From contig NZ_CP015583.1 of NCBI RefSeq assembly GCF_001941945.1, positions 361,001 through 425,000 of the forward strand: 64,000 nucleotides of DNA, written 5' to 3'. Shown one piece after another: positions 1 to 8,520 of the stretch. The notes beneath the pieces were generated by a model that did no database searches, was not told the DNA's origin, and worked only from the letters and a program-made list of their open reading frames with translations. The first letter of the stretch is position 1. Each line of letters starts with the position of its first letter. This DNA is from Roseomonas gilardii (GTDB taxonomy: Bacteria; Pseudomonadota; Alphaproteobacteria; Acetobacterales; Acetobacteraceae). A program made the position numbers and the translations under genes.

Positions 1-352
1 CGATGGCCTGCTCGACATCGAAGGTGCCCTCCTTGGCCCCGCCGAAGGTGGGCAGCCGCTCGATCTGGGGATAGCGCCGCAGATAGGCGCCGTAGCCATC
101 AAGGTCCGCCTTGCGGAAATCGTCCCGCCAGCCGACCACCCGCGCGAAGGGATCGGCGGTCTCCAGCGCCGCCACCAGATACATCTGCCGCCCTTCGCCC
201 AGGATCATCCGCCGCGCCGGCCCCGCCAGCCGCACGTCGCGCCCGGCGATGTCGCGGATGTCCACCCCCTGCGCCGCCCGCGATGTCATGGGCAGCAAGG
301 CGCTGCCTGCCAGGGCCAGGAGGGAACGCTTGGTGAGGACGGCGGAGGACAT
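1..352 (-). CDS. ABC transporter substrate-binding protein, FecB/BtuF-like (partial, cut by left edge)
   Basis: The first about 117 codons of a minus-strand gene that runs off the left edge. It starts at ATG 352 with a twin-arginine-free export signal (KRSLLALAGSALLPM, cleavage near SRAAQG). The next stretch, DIAGRDVRLAGPARRMIL, is the usual opening of periplasmic binding proteins for iron-siderophore, haem or cobalamin ABC uptake (FecB/FhuD/BtuF class III fold). It is followed by the 'VVGWRDDF' and 'RLPTFGG' stretches typical of that family. The ligand cannot be told from this fragment. A partly AT-rich leader with TTGCAATTGC lies about 60-80 bases upstream and may hold the promoter. The permease and ATPase partners are not in the window; they may lie to the left. 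Confidence 0.8.
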   Translation of the reverse strand, partial: MSSAVLTKRSLLALAGSALLPMTSRAAQGVDIRDIAGRDVRLAGPARRMILGEGRQMYLVAALETADPFARVVGWRDDFRKADLDGYGAYLRRYPQIERLPTFGGAKEGTFDVEQAI

Positions 353-850
353 GGGGCGGCCTTTGCTGGCTCGGAAAGGGGCGAGGGCCACCCCGTTATC
401 GCCGTCTATGATAAAGAGAAGCAATTGCAACAGCAAAAACTGCGGGTCCAAAACGAATCCCCGTTGTGGGTCCCCTGGAATTCACCCGCATGGCGAAGAC
501 GCAGCCGCCAACCTCGCCTTCTCCATTCCTGGAAAGGCCTTCGCGATGGGCCGTTGCTTCGCCGAAGCGCCAGGACCCGAGGCCGGGCGGGCGGCAGGCT
601 CACGGAACCCCGCCTGAAGGCTTGGGCCGCCGGATTCCGCTGACGATGTCCGGTCCGGACCTGCCAGACTGTCGGCGGACGGTTCCCTTTGCCCGCTGGC
701 CTCAACAGCCACGGGCCTGGTACATCGATACCGCACGGGGGCCGTCCACCCGCTCACTCCCGATGACGCCGCCGATGTCGCCCCCGATGCCGCCCCCGGG
801 GCAGGGCGGGCACGGGGAGCCGAAAGCGCCGCGGTCCCCGGCCCATCCCT
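353..850. other. intergenic region without a supported gene
   Basis: About 500 bases between two minus-strand genes. Short open frames are present on both strands, but they are arginine/proline-rich, lack a ribosome binding site and resemble no family I know. The part next to 352 (about 410-440) is AT-richer and is the likely promoter of the binding-protein gene. I looked for a cobalamin riboswitch and did not find a convincing one. Confidence 0.4.
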
Positions 851-2185
851 CTACTTCCCGGCGTTCAGCCCCAGCCCGCGCACCAGCACGATCCGCGTGC
901 GCTCCCCGCTGATGCCGAAATCGTCGTCGTTCACCAGCAGCAGCGTGTCGTCGGGCAGGATCGCCATCCCCTCCAGCTTCACCGGCAGATCCTTGTGGTC
1001 GGCGGTGTCCAGCACCAGCCGCTTGCGCAGCGGCGTGACACCCGTCCCCGACAGCTCGTTGCTCTGCTCCAGCGTCGGCCGCGTCTGCGGGTCGTCCCAC
1101 TGGCCGCCCGCGATGTCGGTGGCGCCGTCGTTCAGCTTCACCTCGAACAGCTTCGTCGTGCCGTCCGTGCGCTCCAGCACCAGCAGCCGGTCCGGCCCCA
1201 GCCAGGTCATCTCGCTGATCCGCGGCGCCGACTGGTTCTCCGAAGGGTCCAGCCGGAAGGAACGCGGGTCCTCCAGCTGGTACACCCACTCGCCCGTCAC
1301 CTTCCCCGTCGCCGGGTCGAAGCGCAGCAGCCGCGTGTTCCGCGCCTTGCGGTAGGCCGCCGCATCCGGGTTCGCCAGCGGGTTCTGCACCATCGCATAG
1401 AGTGCGCTGCCATCCGGCACGCCGGTCAGGCTCTCGATCCCCCGGTTCGACTGCCGCTTCGCCAGGATCGCCGGCAGCGTGTCCGCCACCTCGTAACGTG
1501 CCCCCGCCAGCTCCGCCTTGCTGCCGCCCGCCGGCACATAGCGCCGCAGCACCCGCCCATCCGCGCCGATATGCACGATGGAGGGCGCATTCTCCTCGCC
1601 GATCCAGAAGCTCCCGTCCGGCGCGCGGAACAGCCCTTCCGCGTCCAGCGCGGAAGGATCGAAGTCCAGCTTCTTCCCCTCGGCATCGATCGGCGTCTCG
1701 GTACGGCCGGGCAGGGGGTTCGTCAGCCCCGTCACCGGCCGCCCGTCCTGCCCCTTGATCGCGATCGCCTCGAAGACGCGGAAGCGCTTCGCCGCCGGGT
1801 CCAGCATCACCCCATAGATCGTCGGGCTGTAGGACGGCACCGGATAGACCCGCCCCTTCTCGTCCGGCGCGCAGAGCTTCCCGATCGCCAGCCCGGTGAT
1901 CTTCACCCCTTCCTCGCAGGTGAAGTTCGGCCCCCGGTCGGACATCGTATAGACGATGTCCGGCGCATCCCCCGGCCGGCGATAGGCAGCGGAGCCGATC
2001 CCCACCGTCAGCTCCAGCGTCTTGCCATCCGGAAAGCGTACCGTCCCGAGCCTCATGCCCGGATCGTGGTCGTCCAGGATGGTGATCTGCGGCTCCGCGG
2101 CACGCGCCGCCGGCGACAGGAACAGGAAGCCGCCCACCAGGCAGGGCAGGGCCAGGCAGGTGGCGGCAAGCAGAAGGCGACGCAT
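851..2185 (-). CDS. esterase-like activity of phytase family protein, secreted
   Basis: 444 aa. The start is ATG 2185, directly before a classic Sec signal peptide (MRRLLLAATCLALPC to about residue 30, ending AARAAEP). An in-frame extension further upstream is not protein-like. The mature part begins with the beta-propeller pattern of the phytase-like esterase family (Pfam PF13449): 'VYTMSDRGPNFTCEEG' near residue 75, repeated D-x-E/EG blades such as 'DAEGLFRAPDGSFWIGEE', and a C-terminal 'DDTLLLVNDDDFGI'. Proteins of this family are periplasmic and are annotated as phytase or phosphodiesterase-like, but the substrate is not established. The gene stands alone, with no obvious operon partner. 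The product family is clear; the exact reaction is not. Confidence 0.85.
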   Translation of the reverse strand: MRRLLLAATCLALPCLVGGFLFLSPAARAAEPQITILDDHDPGMRLGTVRFPDGKTLELTVGIGSAAYRRPGDAPDIVYTMSDRGPNFTCEEGVKITGLAIGKLCAPDEKGRVYPVPSYSPTIYGVMLDPAAKRFRVFEAIAIKGQDGRPVTGLTNPLPGRTETPIDAEGKKLDFDPSALDAEGLFRAPDGSFWIGEENAPSIVHIGADGRVLRRYVPAGGSKAELAGARYEVADTLPAILAKRQSNRGIESLTGVPDGSALYAMVQNPLANPDAAAYRKARNTRLLRFDPATGKVTGEWVYQLEDPRSFRLDPSENQSAPRISEMTWLGPDRLLVLERTDGTTKLFEVKLNDGATDIAGGQWDDPQTRPTLEQSNELSGTGVTPLRKRLVLDTADHKDLPVKLEGMAILPDDTLLLVNDDDFGISGERTRIVLVRGLGLNAGK

Positions 2186-2424
2186 CCGCACTCCGGATTC
2201 TGTGATCTCAGGCGGCGGCGGATGTAACCGCTCCCCGCGCCACCGCGTGTGACGCTCCTGTGACGTTTGCGCCCGGCCACTCCGACCGCCGGAACCGCAT
2301 GGACGATTCATGCAGTATTCGTAATGATGCGCTGGAATCGCCCCGCCGCTCCGCCGAATCCGGCGGCCGCGAACAAGGCCGGACCCACCGGCCCTCCGTC
2401 CAGGACAGAAAGACAGAACCGCGC

Positions 2425-3435
2425 ATGTCATCCCGAGACCTTTCGCGACGCGCCGCCCTCGGCCGCACCCTGGGCCTCGCCGCCCTGGCGGCCCCCTTCG
2501 TGGCCACCTCGCGCCCCGCCCGGTCCCAGGCCGGCTGGCCCACCCGCCCCGTCACCCTGGTGGTCGGCTTCCCGCCCGGCGGCCAGACCGACTTCGCCGC
2601 TCGCATCGTTCAGCCCGGCATCGGCAAGGTCCTCGGCCAGACCCTGGTGATCGAGAACCGCGGCGGCGCCGGCGGCAACCTCGCCACCGAGGTGGTCGTG
2701 CGCGCGAAGCCCGACGGCTACACCCTGATGGCCTCCAACTCCTCCCCCATGGCCATCAACCCCCACACCTTCCCCAACATGACCGTCAATCCGCTGGAGA
2801 TGGTGAACATCGGCCTCGCCCTGCGCTCGGCCATGGTCCTCTGCGTCCACCCCTCCGTCCCGGCCCGGAACATCGCGGAATTCACCGCCTGGGTGAAAGC
2901 CCAGAAGGACATCCCCGACTACGGCATCGCCTCCGCCGGCAGTCTCTCCCACTGCACCTCGGAACTCTTCCGCGCCCGTGCCGGCCTGCCCGCGATGCAG
3001 AGCATCCCCTACCGTGGCTCCGGCCCCGCCATGCAGGACTTCATCGCCGGCCGCTTCCCCATGATGTTCGACGCCGCCTCCGTGGTCGCGCCCTTCGTCA
3101 AGGCCAACCAGATCCGCGCCATCATGGTCACCAGCGAGAAGCGCGTCCCCGCCTTCCCCGATGCCGCGACCGCCCAGGAACAGGGCCTCGACGACTTCAT
3201 CGTCAGCTCCTGGATCGGCATCTCCGGCCCCCGCGGCACCCCGCCCGAGGTCGTGGCCCGGGTCAACGCCGCCCTCAACGAGGCCCTCTCCGACCCCGCC
3301 GTGCGCGACCGCATCACCAGCCAGGGCGACGAGCCCGGCGGCGGCACGCCGGAAAGCTTCGACAAGCTCGTCCGCAGCGACCACGCCCGCTGGGGGCAAG
3401 TGGTCAAGGCCAACAACATCACCAGCGCCGGCTGA
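2425..3435 (+). CDS. tripartite tricarboxylate transporter substrate-binding protein (Bug/TctC family)
   Basis: 336 aa periplasmic solute receptor. The start at ATG 2425 gives an N-terminal Tat-like signal (SRRAALGRTLGLAALAAPF, cleavage near ARSQA). The hallmarks of the Bug fold follow: 'WPTRPVTLVVGFPPGGQTD' at about residues 37-55, 'VIENRGGAGGNLA' near 77, 'ADGYT'-type 'KPDGYTLMASN', 'PYRGSGPAMQDFIAGR' near 195, and the late 'GPRGTPPEVVARVNAAL'. Family members bind carboxylates or other small organic acids for TctAB-type uptake, but many are orphans. No tctA or tctB lies beside it, so it is probably an orphan receptor with an unknown ligand. A hairpin 25 bases after the stop probably ends the transcript. 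Confidence 0.9.
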   Translation: MSSRDLSRRAALGRTLGLAALAAPFVATSRPARSQAGWPTRPVTLVVGFPPGGQTDFAARIVQPGIGKVLGQTLVIENRGGAGGNLATEVVVRAKPDGYTLMASNSSPMAINPHTFPNMTVNPLEMVNIGLALRSAMVLCVHPSVPARNIAEFTAWVKAQKDIPDYGIASAGSLSHCTSELFRARAGLPAMQSIPYRGSGPAMQDFIAGRFPMMFDAASVVAPFVKANQIRAIMVTSEKRVPAFPDAATAQEQGLDDFIVSSWIGISGPRGTPPEVVARVNAALNEALSDPAVRDRITSQGDEPGGGTPESFDKLVRSDHARWGQVVKANNITSAG

Positions 3436-3459
3436 ACCGGGCCGATCCCCGACAGGCAC

Positions 3460-3482
3460 CCGGCCCGCCCGTCGCGGGCCGG
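3460..3482 (+). terminator. hairpin after the Bug receptor gene
   Basis: A perfect 8-bp stem (CCGGCCCG / CGGGCCGG) with a 7-base loop starts 25 bases after the stop codon at 3435. There is no T-run, so intrinsic termination is possible but not assured. Confidence 0.5.
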
Positions 3483-3497
3483 ACCTGCCCGATCAAA

Positions 3498-3517
3498 TTG
3501 GTACGATTTCGCACCAA
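3498..3517. promoter_or_regulatory. inverted repeat, candidate operator upstream of the LysE-family gene
   Basis: The 20-bp site TTGGTACGATTTCGCACCAA matches its reverse complement at 16 of 20 positions. It sits in an AT-richer pocket about 130 bases upstream of the exporter start at 3646. TTGGT...ACCAA arms are common in operators, but no regulator gene adjoins it. Confidence 0.4.
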
Positions 3518-3645
3518 ACTCCTCCGAACGCAGGACGCGCCACACCCGCCCAACGGCTTCATTCCTCCCCGGACCCGCCCCATCCGGCGCCACCCCCGGC
3601 CCCGCCCACGGATCGCCCGGAGGAACAGGAAAGCGAAGCCCCGCC

Positions 3646-4362
3646 ATGATCACCGGCCACCTCGCCAGCCCGCACCCGCTGCCAGCCCTCTCGTCCCTGC
3701 TGCTCTTCCTCCTCGGCTACGCCGCCATCCTCGCCATCCCCGGCCCCAACCTCCTGGCCGTCGGCCTCGTCTCCGCCCTGCGCGGCCCCCGTGGCGCCGC
3801 ACCCCTCTGCGCCGGCATCGCCCTCGGCGCCGCCACCCTGGCCGCCGCCATCGCCCTGACCCTGGAGGCCACCGCCCGCCTCCCCGGCCTGCCCGGCACC
3901 TTGCACGGGATCGGCGCCCTCCTCCTCCTCGGCACCGCCGCCTCCCTCGCCTGGCCCCGCCCGGCCAGCCCCGCGCCCCATGCCCCCACGGCTGGCATCC
4001 CCGAAACCCCGCCCGCCCGCTTCCAGGCCGAAGGGCTCATGGCCTTCGGCGCCGGCTTCTGCACCGCCGCCGCCAACCCGGTGACCACCAGCTTCTTCGC
4101 CGGCGCCTTCGCCCAGCTCCGTGCCGAGGGCTCCGGCCTCGTCCCCCTCGCCATCCCCGGCGTCGCCCTCACCGCGCTGCTCTTCTTCCTGGGCATCGCC
4201 CAGCTCCTGTCCCGCCCCCTGGCCCGCCGCGCCGCCCTGGCCTGGCAGCGCCCGCTGCGCCTAGGAGCCGCCACCCTCCTGGCCGTCCTGGCCACCGCCA
4301 TCCTCGTCCGCCCGGCCCCGCCGCCTTCCCCGCCACCCCTGGTCCTGATCCGCACCCCCTGA
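3646..4362 (+). CDS. LysE/RhtB family amino-acid exporter
   Basis: 238 aa inner-membrane protein with about six hydrophobic segments. The signature of the LysE/RhtB family is visible: 'AAILAIPGPNLLAVG' near residue 25 (family motif around PGP) and 'FGAGFCTAAANPVTTSFFAG' near residue 130 (the N-P-K/V-T-type motif of the fourth segment). These proteins export amino acids, homoserine lactone-like compounds or other small metabolites in exchange for protons. The tail is proline-rich. The gene is transcribed alone. A strong palindrome just after its stop is shared with the convergent EamA gene, and an operator-like dyad lies upstream at 3498-3517. The substrate is unknown. Confidence 0.85.
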   Translation: MITGHLASPHPLPALSSLLLFLLGYAAILAIPGPNLLAVGLVSALRGPRGAAPLCAGIALGAATLAAAIALTLEATARLPGLPGTLHGIGALLLLGTAASLAWPRPASPAPHAPTAGIPETPPARFQAEGLMAFGAGFCTAAANPVTTSFFAGAFAQLRAEGSGLVPLAIPGVALTALLFFLGIAQLLSRPLARRAALAWQRPLRLGAATLLAVLATAILVRPAPPPSPPPLVLIRTP

Positions 4363-4369
4363 CACAAGC

Positions 4370-4400
4370 ACGAAAAAGGGGAGCCCCTCCGGGACTCCCC
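4370..4400 (-). terminator. intrinsic terminator, strong on the minus strand
   Basis: A stem of 6 + 3 bp (GGGGAG..CTCCCC, one internal mismatch) with loop TCC occupies 4378-4400. On the minus strand it is followed by five T's (A-run at 4373-4377), which fits termination of the EamA transporter transcript arriving from 4559. The hairpin may also stop the convergent LysE transcript. Confidence 0.75.
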
Positions 4401-4558
4401 CATCCACGCCATCCCGGAAACAGGGCAGGGACCACGCCCCGGACCCACCTCCGGGAAGGCAGCCCCAAAGAATCAGCCCCGGAAGAACCGCCCCCAGGGA
4501 ATCAACCCCACGAGCGGCACCCCCCGAAGCCCGGCGCCACCCGCCCGGCAAACCCCGC

Positions 4559-5548
4559 CTACCGCCCCGGCACCACCATCTCCGCCTTCCGCGCCCCGCA
4601 ACCCGCGGCCACCACCGCCTCCCGCGGCACCGCCCCGGCCCCGCGCGCCACCCCCGCCAGGCTGTTCAGCACCAGCGCCCCGATCACCAGCGCCACCCCC
4701 GCCAGCTCCGCCCCCACCGGCACGCGCCCACCCACGACAGCGACCACGAAGGCCGTCACCGGCACCAGATTGATGAACAACACCCCCCGCGCCGCCCCCA
4801 TCGCCCGCATCCCGGCATTCCAGCCGAGCACCCCCAGCACCGAGGCCACGCCGATCAGATACCCCAGCTCCGGCCAGGCCCCCGCCAGCACCGCGCCCCC
4901 CGGCCATTGCGCCCAGCCCCCCGCGAACGCCGCCACATCCAGCGCCAGGATGGTCAGCACCCCCAGCGCACAACTCAAAGCCGTGTACCGCAGCCCCGAC
5001 CACCCCGGGAAAGCCGCCGCCCCCAGCGTGTAGAACACCCACAGCGCCGCCCCGATGAAGATCAGCGCCTCCCCGCGCCCGGCCCCGCCCTGCACCAGCG
5101 CCAGCGGCGCCCCGCGCGTCACCACCAGCACCACCCCCGCCAGCCCCAGCGCCACCGCCAGCAGCACCCGCCCCGCCGGCCACCGCCGCGCCCGCCACGC
5201 CGCCACCGCCACCGCGATCAGCGGCATCGTCGCCGGGATCACCGCCGCATGCTCCGGCTGCGCCACCCGCAGCCCCAGGAAGGCCAGCACCCCGAACCCG
5301 GCAAACCCCAGCGTCCCCAGCCACCACAGCCGCCACCCGCGCCCCTCCAGCCGCAGCGCGCCCACCCCTTCCACCAGCACCAGCAGCACCAGGAACACCG
5401 GCGCCGTCACGCCGTATCGCAGCAGCGTCAGCGTGAACGGGTCCACCACACCCATCAGCGGCTTCGTCACCGCGAACATCCCGCCCCAGGCAACCGCCGT
5501 CCCCGCCAGCATCGCCCCGCCCTGTAACCAAACCGGCACCCGCATCAT
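4559..5548 (-). CDS. EamA/DMT family transporter
   Basis: 329 aa with about ten hydrophobic helices arranged as two EamA repeats. 'TAVAWGGMFAVTKPL' near residue 15 opens the first and 'GEALIFIGAALWVFYTL' opens the second. ATG 5548 is chosen because GGAG lies 7 bases upstream; a second ATG follows directly and is also possible. The drug/metabolite transporter superfamily exports metabolites or amino acids by proton antiport, but the substrate is not predictable. A LysR-type regulator is divergently transcribed from about 80 bases away, the usual arrangement for a regulator controlling an exporter. The C-terminal 30 residues are alanine/glycine-rich and polar. Transcription probably ends at the T-tailed hairpin at 4370-4400. 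Confidence 0.87.
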   Translation of the reverse strand: MMRVPVWLQGGAMLAGTAVAWGGMFAVTKPLMGVVDPFTLTLLRYGVTAPVFLVLLVLVEGVGALRLEGRGWRLWWLGTLGFAGFGVLAFLGLRVAQPEHAAVIPATMPLIAVAVAAWRARRWPAGRVLLAVALGLAGVVLVVTRGAPLALVQGGAGRGEALIFIGAALWVFYTLGAAAFPGWSGLRYTALSCALGVLTILALDVAAFAGGWAQWPGGAVLAGAWPELGYLIGVASVLGVLGWNAGMRAMGAARGVLFINLVPVTAFVVAVVGGRVPVGAELAGVALVIGALVLNSLAGVARGAGAVPREAVVAAGCGARKAEMVVPGR

Positions 5549-5627
5549 CGGACCGCTCCATTGCTGTCTCACAACACCCTGCAACATGACCGTGGACAGC
5601 CGCACAAGAAACGCGCCTCTTCCCACA

Positions 5628-6617
5628 ATGCCCGCGCAGAAACGCACACCCCCAACCACCACCCCACCGAGCAACCCCCCGCCGCCCCACACCCCCGCAC
5701 CACGCCCCCGCGACCCCGACCGCGCCCTCGCCGATTGGGACCGCCTCCGCACCCTCCTCGCCCTGCGCCGCGGCGGCACCCTCTCCGCCGCTGCCCGCAG
5801 CCTCGGCGTCGATCACACCACCATCGCCCGCCGCCTCGACTCCCTCGAACGCGACCTCGACACTCCCCTCTTCACCCGTACCCCGGACGGCTTCACCCCC
5901 ACCCCCACCGGCGAACAACTCCTCGCCGCCGCCGCCCGTATGGAGGCGGAGGTCACCGGCCTCCTCCGCCGCCTCGACGGCGCCCCCTGCGGCCTCACCG
6001 GCACCATCCGCCTCACCACCACCCCCCACCTCGCCACGTCGCTCATCGCCCCCAGCCTCGCCCCCTTCCTGGCCCAGAACCCCGGCCTCCAGGTCGAGCT
6101 CGTCGGCGACGCCCGCGCCTTCGACCTCTCGCGGAGAGAGGCCGACCTCGCCCTCCGCCTTTCCCGCCCCGACACCCCCGGCCTCGTCGCCCGCCGCCTC
6201 GGCAGCCTCGCCTTCGCCTTCTACGCCGCCGCCCACGACCCCCGCCCCTTCGAGGACCAGCCCTTCCTCGCCTATGGCGACAGCGTCAGCCACGCCGCCA
6301 TCCACCGCCATTTGGCCGACCTCGTCCCGCCGGAACGCATCGCCCTCCGCGCCAACTCCATGCACGCCTTGCAGGAGGCCGCCCGCACCGGCCTCGGCGC
6401 CACCCTCCTCTCCTGCTTCTCCGGCGAATCCGATCCCGCCCTGCGCCGCCTGCCCGCCCCCCGCGCCATGACACCGCTCCCCCTCTGGCTCCTCTTCCAC
6501 GAGGACCTGCGCCGCAGCCCGCGCCTCCGCGCCGCCGTCGCCTTTCTGGACAGCACCATCGCCGCCCATCGCGGCGCCCTGTTGCCGGTGGGGTTTCCGT
6601 TCGATCCGCTAGATTGA
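5628..6617 (+). CDS. LysR-type transcriptional regulator
   Basis: 329 aa. It has an N-terminal winged helix: 'ADWDRLRTLLALRRGGTLSA' leads into 'AARSLGVDHTTIARRLDSLE', the recognition helix of LysR proteins of the ArgP/AmpR-like 'single-gene' type. The substrate-binding domain follows, with 'GTIRLTTTPHLATSLIAP' near residue 115 and 'ADLALRLSRPD' near 165. About 35 proline-rich residues precede the DNA-binding domain, which is unusual. The start is therefore uncertain: ATG 5586 is an alternative, and neither has a clear ribosome binding site. The gene diverges from the EamA transporter at 5548 and is expected to bind the shared promoter region. The inducer is unknown. The 3' end lies just before a partial interspersed repeat. 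Confidence 0.85.
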   Translation: MPAQKRTPPTTTPPSNPPPPHTPAPRPRDPDRALADWDRLRTLLALRRGGTLSAAARSLGVDHTTIARRLDSLERDLDTPLFTRTPDGFTPTPTGEQLLAAAARMEAEVTGLLRRLDGAPCGLTGTIRLTTTPHLATSLIAPSLAPFLAQNPGLQVELVGDARAFDLSRREADLALRLSRPDTPGLVARRLGSLAFAFYAAAHDPRPFEDQPFLAYGDSVSHAAIHRHLADLVPPERIALRANSMHALQEAARTGLGATLLSCFSGESDPALRRLPAPRAMTPLPLWLLFHEDLRRSPRLRAAVAFLDSTIAAHRGALLPVGFPFDPLD

Positions 6618-7001
6618 GGCTGGGGGGGGGGCGTGCCGCGCCGGGGGAGGGGAGGGGTGTTCCGGCCTCGCGCCGTCCTCGGGGGAAGGCTCCGCCTTGC
6701 CCCCGAACCCCCATCCGCCAGGAACCTGAGGTTCCTGGACCTCCCGTTTGCTAGTTCGTATTTGCCAGCGAGGACCGCAATGGATGGGACATCGGACAAT
6801 AGCTTTTGCTGCGCCTAAGTTCCGCTGTGTGCCCATACTGGACGGTTAGCTTAGCCACCCGGCTTCTCGGAAGCGGATATCTGTCCGTTTGCCAATCGCC
6901 GACCGAGGCGGACAGGAAGTGGCTATAGAGAAGGCCCGGTGCCAGACGACGCGGTCTTCCACTATGAGGATATCAAGATTGCCCTGAACCTCGAGCCGCA
7001 G
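6618..7001. other. intergenic region: repeat fragment, then start of a low-GC island
   Basis: Bases 6618-6753 are very GC-rich and include a truncated copy of the hairpin-ended interspersed repeat. From about 6754 the composition drops sharply, and remains lower through the minus-strand gene ending at 7002. No gene is supported here. A short plus-strand frame beginning at 6939 is antisense to the 3' part of that gene and is rejected. Confidence 0.45.
6681..6753 (+). repeat. interspersed repeat, truncated copy (left end only)
   Basis: This carries the left block of the element seen complete at 26436-26778. It has a G-rich/C-rich hairpin (GGGGGAAGGC / GCCTTGCCCCC), then a run of C's, then CCATCCGCCAGGA and a TTCCTGGACC block. 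Similarity stops at about 6753, where the low-GC island begins, as if the rest had been lost or displaced. Confidence 0.6.
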
Positions 7002-8378
7002 CTACACCCACGCATAGCGGAGGTCTTTCACCCAGAGGAGCGTGGAAATGCTGTGCCTGATGGCGTAGGCGGCGCCAAGGCCGAGGGCGTGCTCATGGAA
7101 CATGCGCTCATTTGCGACAAGCGGGTGTTCGCTGGTGCCGCCTGTCCCTGCCGTGAGCCTGACGATGTGCGACACGTCATTAGCCATATTCTGGCCAATG
7201 ACCTCGGTGACGGCCACCATGGAACGAGCGGGAACCACAAGTGACGGTCTCAGTTCCCGTGCACCCTGGATGAGACGCATGGCTTCCACGTTGAAGAGGT
7301 GGTTCGCGAAGCCAAAGAGGCCTTGCGCGGTTCTGCTACCGTTCCCCTCCGAGTACCACGACCACCACGCCTGAACGGGCGTCCGAACACGCACGAGGGG
7401 TGCGAGCGGGGTAGACTGTCCCTCGGCCTGCACCTCCGTCCGACGCCATTCCTCTAAACTCTCGCAGAGGTCTGGGTCGTCGCCTAGTTCCCTGCGGAGT
7501 TCCTCCCATTCGTGACGGGTGACGAGAGGGAAGGTGGTCGCCACTGGCGGGCAGTACTCCATGCCTGTTCCGTTCAGCCTCGGGCGCCCATGAATGTAGA
7601 AGGGCGATTTTCCGCCGATGGCCGGTGCAGGCCTGATGTAAGTCACTCCGTCAACGTCGAACTGTGTGTCGCGGACCGGCCCTTTTGACGCCTTTGAGAG
7701 GCTCTCAGGCCGAAAGAGCTCTGTCATGAAGGCGTCGGTGAGGGCTGACCACGCCTCCCTGACGAAATCGGCCTCACGAAAAGGCACCGCAGCATTTAGA
7801 GGAACGATGTCGATTGGCCAAAGAAAGTACCCATCGAAACCGTCAGAGTGGTAGTAGCAGCCGGATACGATGATAACGTCAATCTCGGATGTGTCGTTCC
7901 TCGCCCGCGCCGCCGCAAGCGCCGCGATCTGCTGATGGCTTAGTGTAGTGAAGCCATTATTTACGACCCATAGGACGGAGCACACGGCCCCAGGCTCTTC
8001 TATCCTCGACTGCTTTAGCTGCTTCGCCGCCTTGGTAACCGCTGTCTTAATCGGGCCTACGACCGCTTGGTCAAACGCTCGGCGTTCTTGCTCCGGGAGG
8101 GCCTCACGGTCGAGCACGACGACAGGCCGGTCGAGGGTATGGCTCCGAAAGATGCGCGCGAGCTTCGCTTGGCGATCTGGCTTCTCGAAACCTTCCTCGT
8201 CAAGGCACTTGAGTTCAATAATGGAAGTGCCAAGCCGGAAGTCTGCGCCAACGACGTTCCGCACTGTGGGGTCGGCATGGAGCCACGCGCCACCGACCGC
8301 TTGGATTGCTGCATGGATGTCCCCCTCGTCCAGGGGGCGAACTTGCATGGCGTCCATCTTGCCGAGGCCTATTGCCAT
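7002..8378 (-). CDS. hypothetical protein with a PD-(D/E)XK-like motif, low-GC island
   Basis: 458 aa; I do not recognise the family. The start is taken as ATG 8378 (later in-frame ATGs at 8357 and 8348 are possible; none has a clear ribosome binding site). Residues 41-57 contain D46-x8-E55-L-K57 in 'GADFRLGTSIIELKCLD', followed by R69 and K72. This spacing matches the catalytic core of PD-(D/E)XK nucleases, and nothing else in the protein points to a function. A hydrophobic strand pattern ('AVCSVLWVVNN', 'IDVIIVSGCYY') suggests an alpha/beta domain in residues 130-190. There is no signal peptide or membrane helix. Base composition is clearly lower in GC than all neighbours, and the gene is alone between a repeat fragment and a transposase relic. 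These points suggest horizontal acquisition, perhaps as a defence or DNA-processing gene. Confidence 0.65.
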   Translation of the reverse strand: MAIGLGKMDAMQVRPLDEGDIHAAIQAVGGAWLHADPTVRNVVGADFRLGTSIIELKCLDEEGFEKPDRQAKLARIFRSHTLDRPVVVLDREALPEQERRAFDQAVVGPIKTAVTKAAKQLKQSRIEEPGAVCSVLWVVNNGFTTLSHQQIAALAAARARNDTSEIDVIIVSGCYYHSDGFDGYFLWPIDIVPLNAAVPFREADFVREAWSALTDAFMTELFRPESLSKASKGPVRDTQFDVDGVTYIRPAPAIGGKSPFYIHGRPRLNGTGMEYCPPVATTFPLVTRHEWEELRRELGDDPDLCESLEEWRRTEVQAEGQSTPLAPLVRVRTPVQAWWSWYSEGNGSRTAQGLFGFANHLFNVEAMRLIQGARELRPSLVVPARSMVAVTEVIGQNMANDVSHIVRLTAGTGGTSEHPLVANERMFHEHALGLGAAYAIRHSISTLLWVKDLRYAWV

Positions 8379-8497
8379 GGTCAGATGGTAGCACGTTAGC
8401 AAGTTTCCGGTTGTGGTCGCATAGCGCCCAAGCCGACGGTAACGACGTGGCTTCCTCGGCGCGCACCAGACCCTTGGCAGAGACCGCGATGCCGAGC

Positions 8498-8520
8498 CCA
8501 ACGAGTCGGAAGCTCGTTGG
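8498..8520. promoter_or_regulatory. perfect inverted repeat upstream of the island gene
   Basis: CCAACGAG-7 bases-CTCGTTGG is a perfect 8-bp dyad about 120 bases upstream of ATG 8378. It lies beside an AT-rich tract (8521-8562) that could hold the minus-strand promoter and contains AGGAA..TTCCT half-sites. It could be an operator, or a hairpin insulating the island from upstream transcription. Confidence 0.4.

Noticed and set aside
353-850. Possible cobalamin riboswitch upstream of the FecB/BtuF-like gene
   Set aside because: A fragment resembling a B12 box (AGTCTGGCAGGTCC) was seen, but the other conserved boxes are not in the right order or spacing.
3498-5033. Plus-strand 511-codon frame overlapping the LysE and EamA genes
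   Set aside because: Proline/arginine-rich shadow of the LysE gene and antisense to the EamA gene; no motifs.
6939-7244. A 101-codon plus-strand frame at the island's left end
   Set aside because: Antisense to the C-terminal part of the 458-aa island protein, which has the better coding character.
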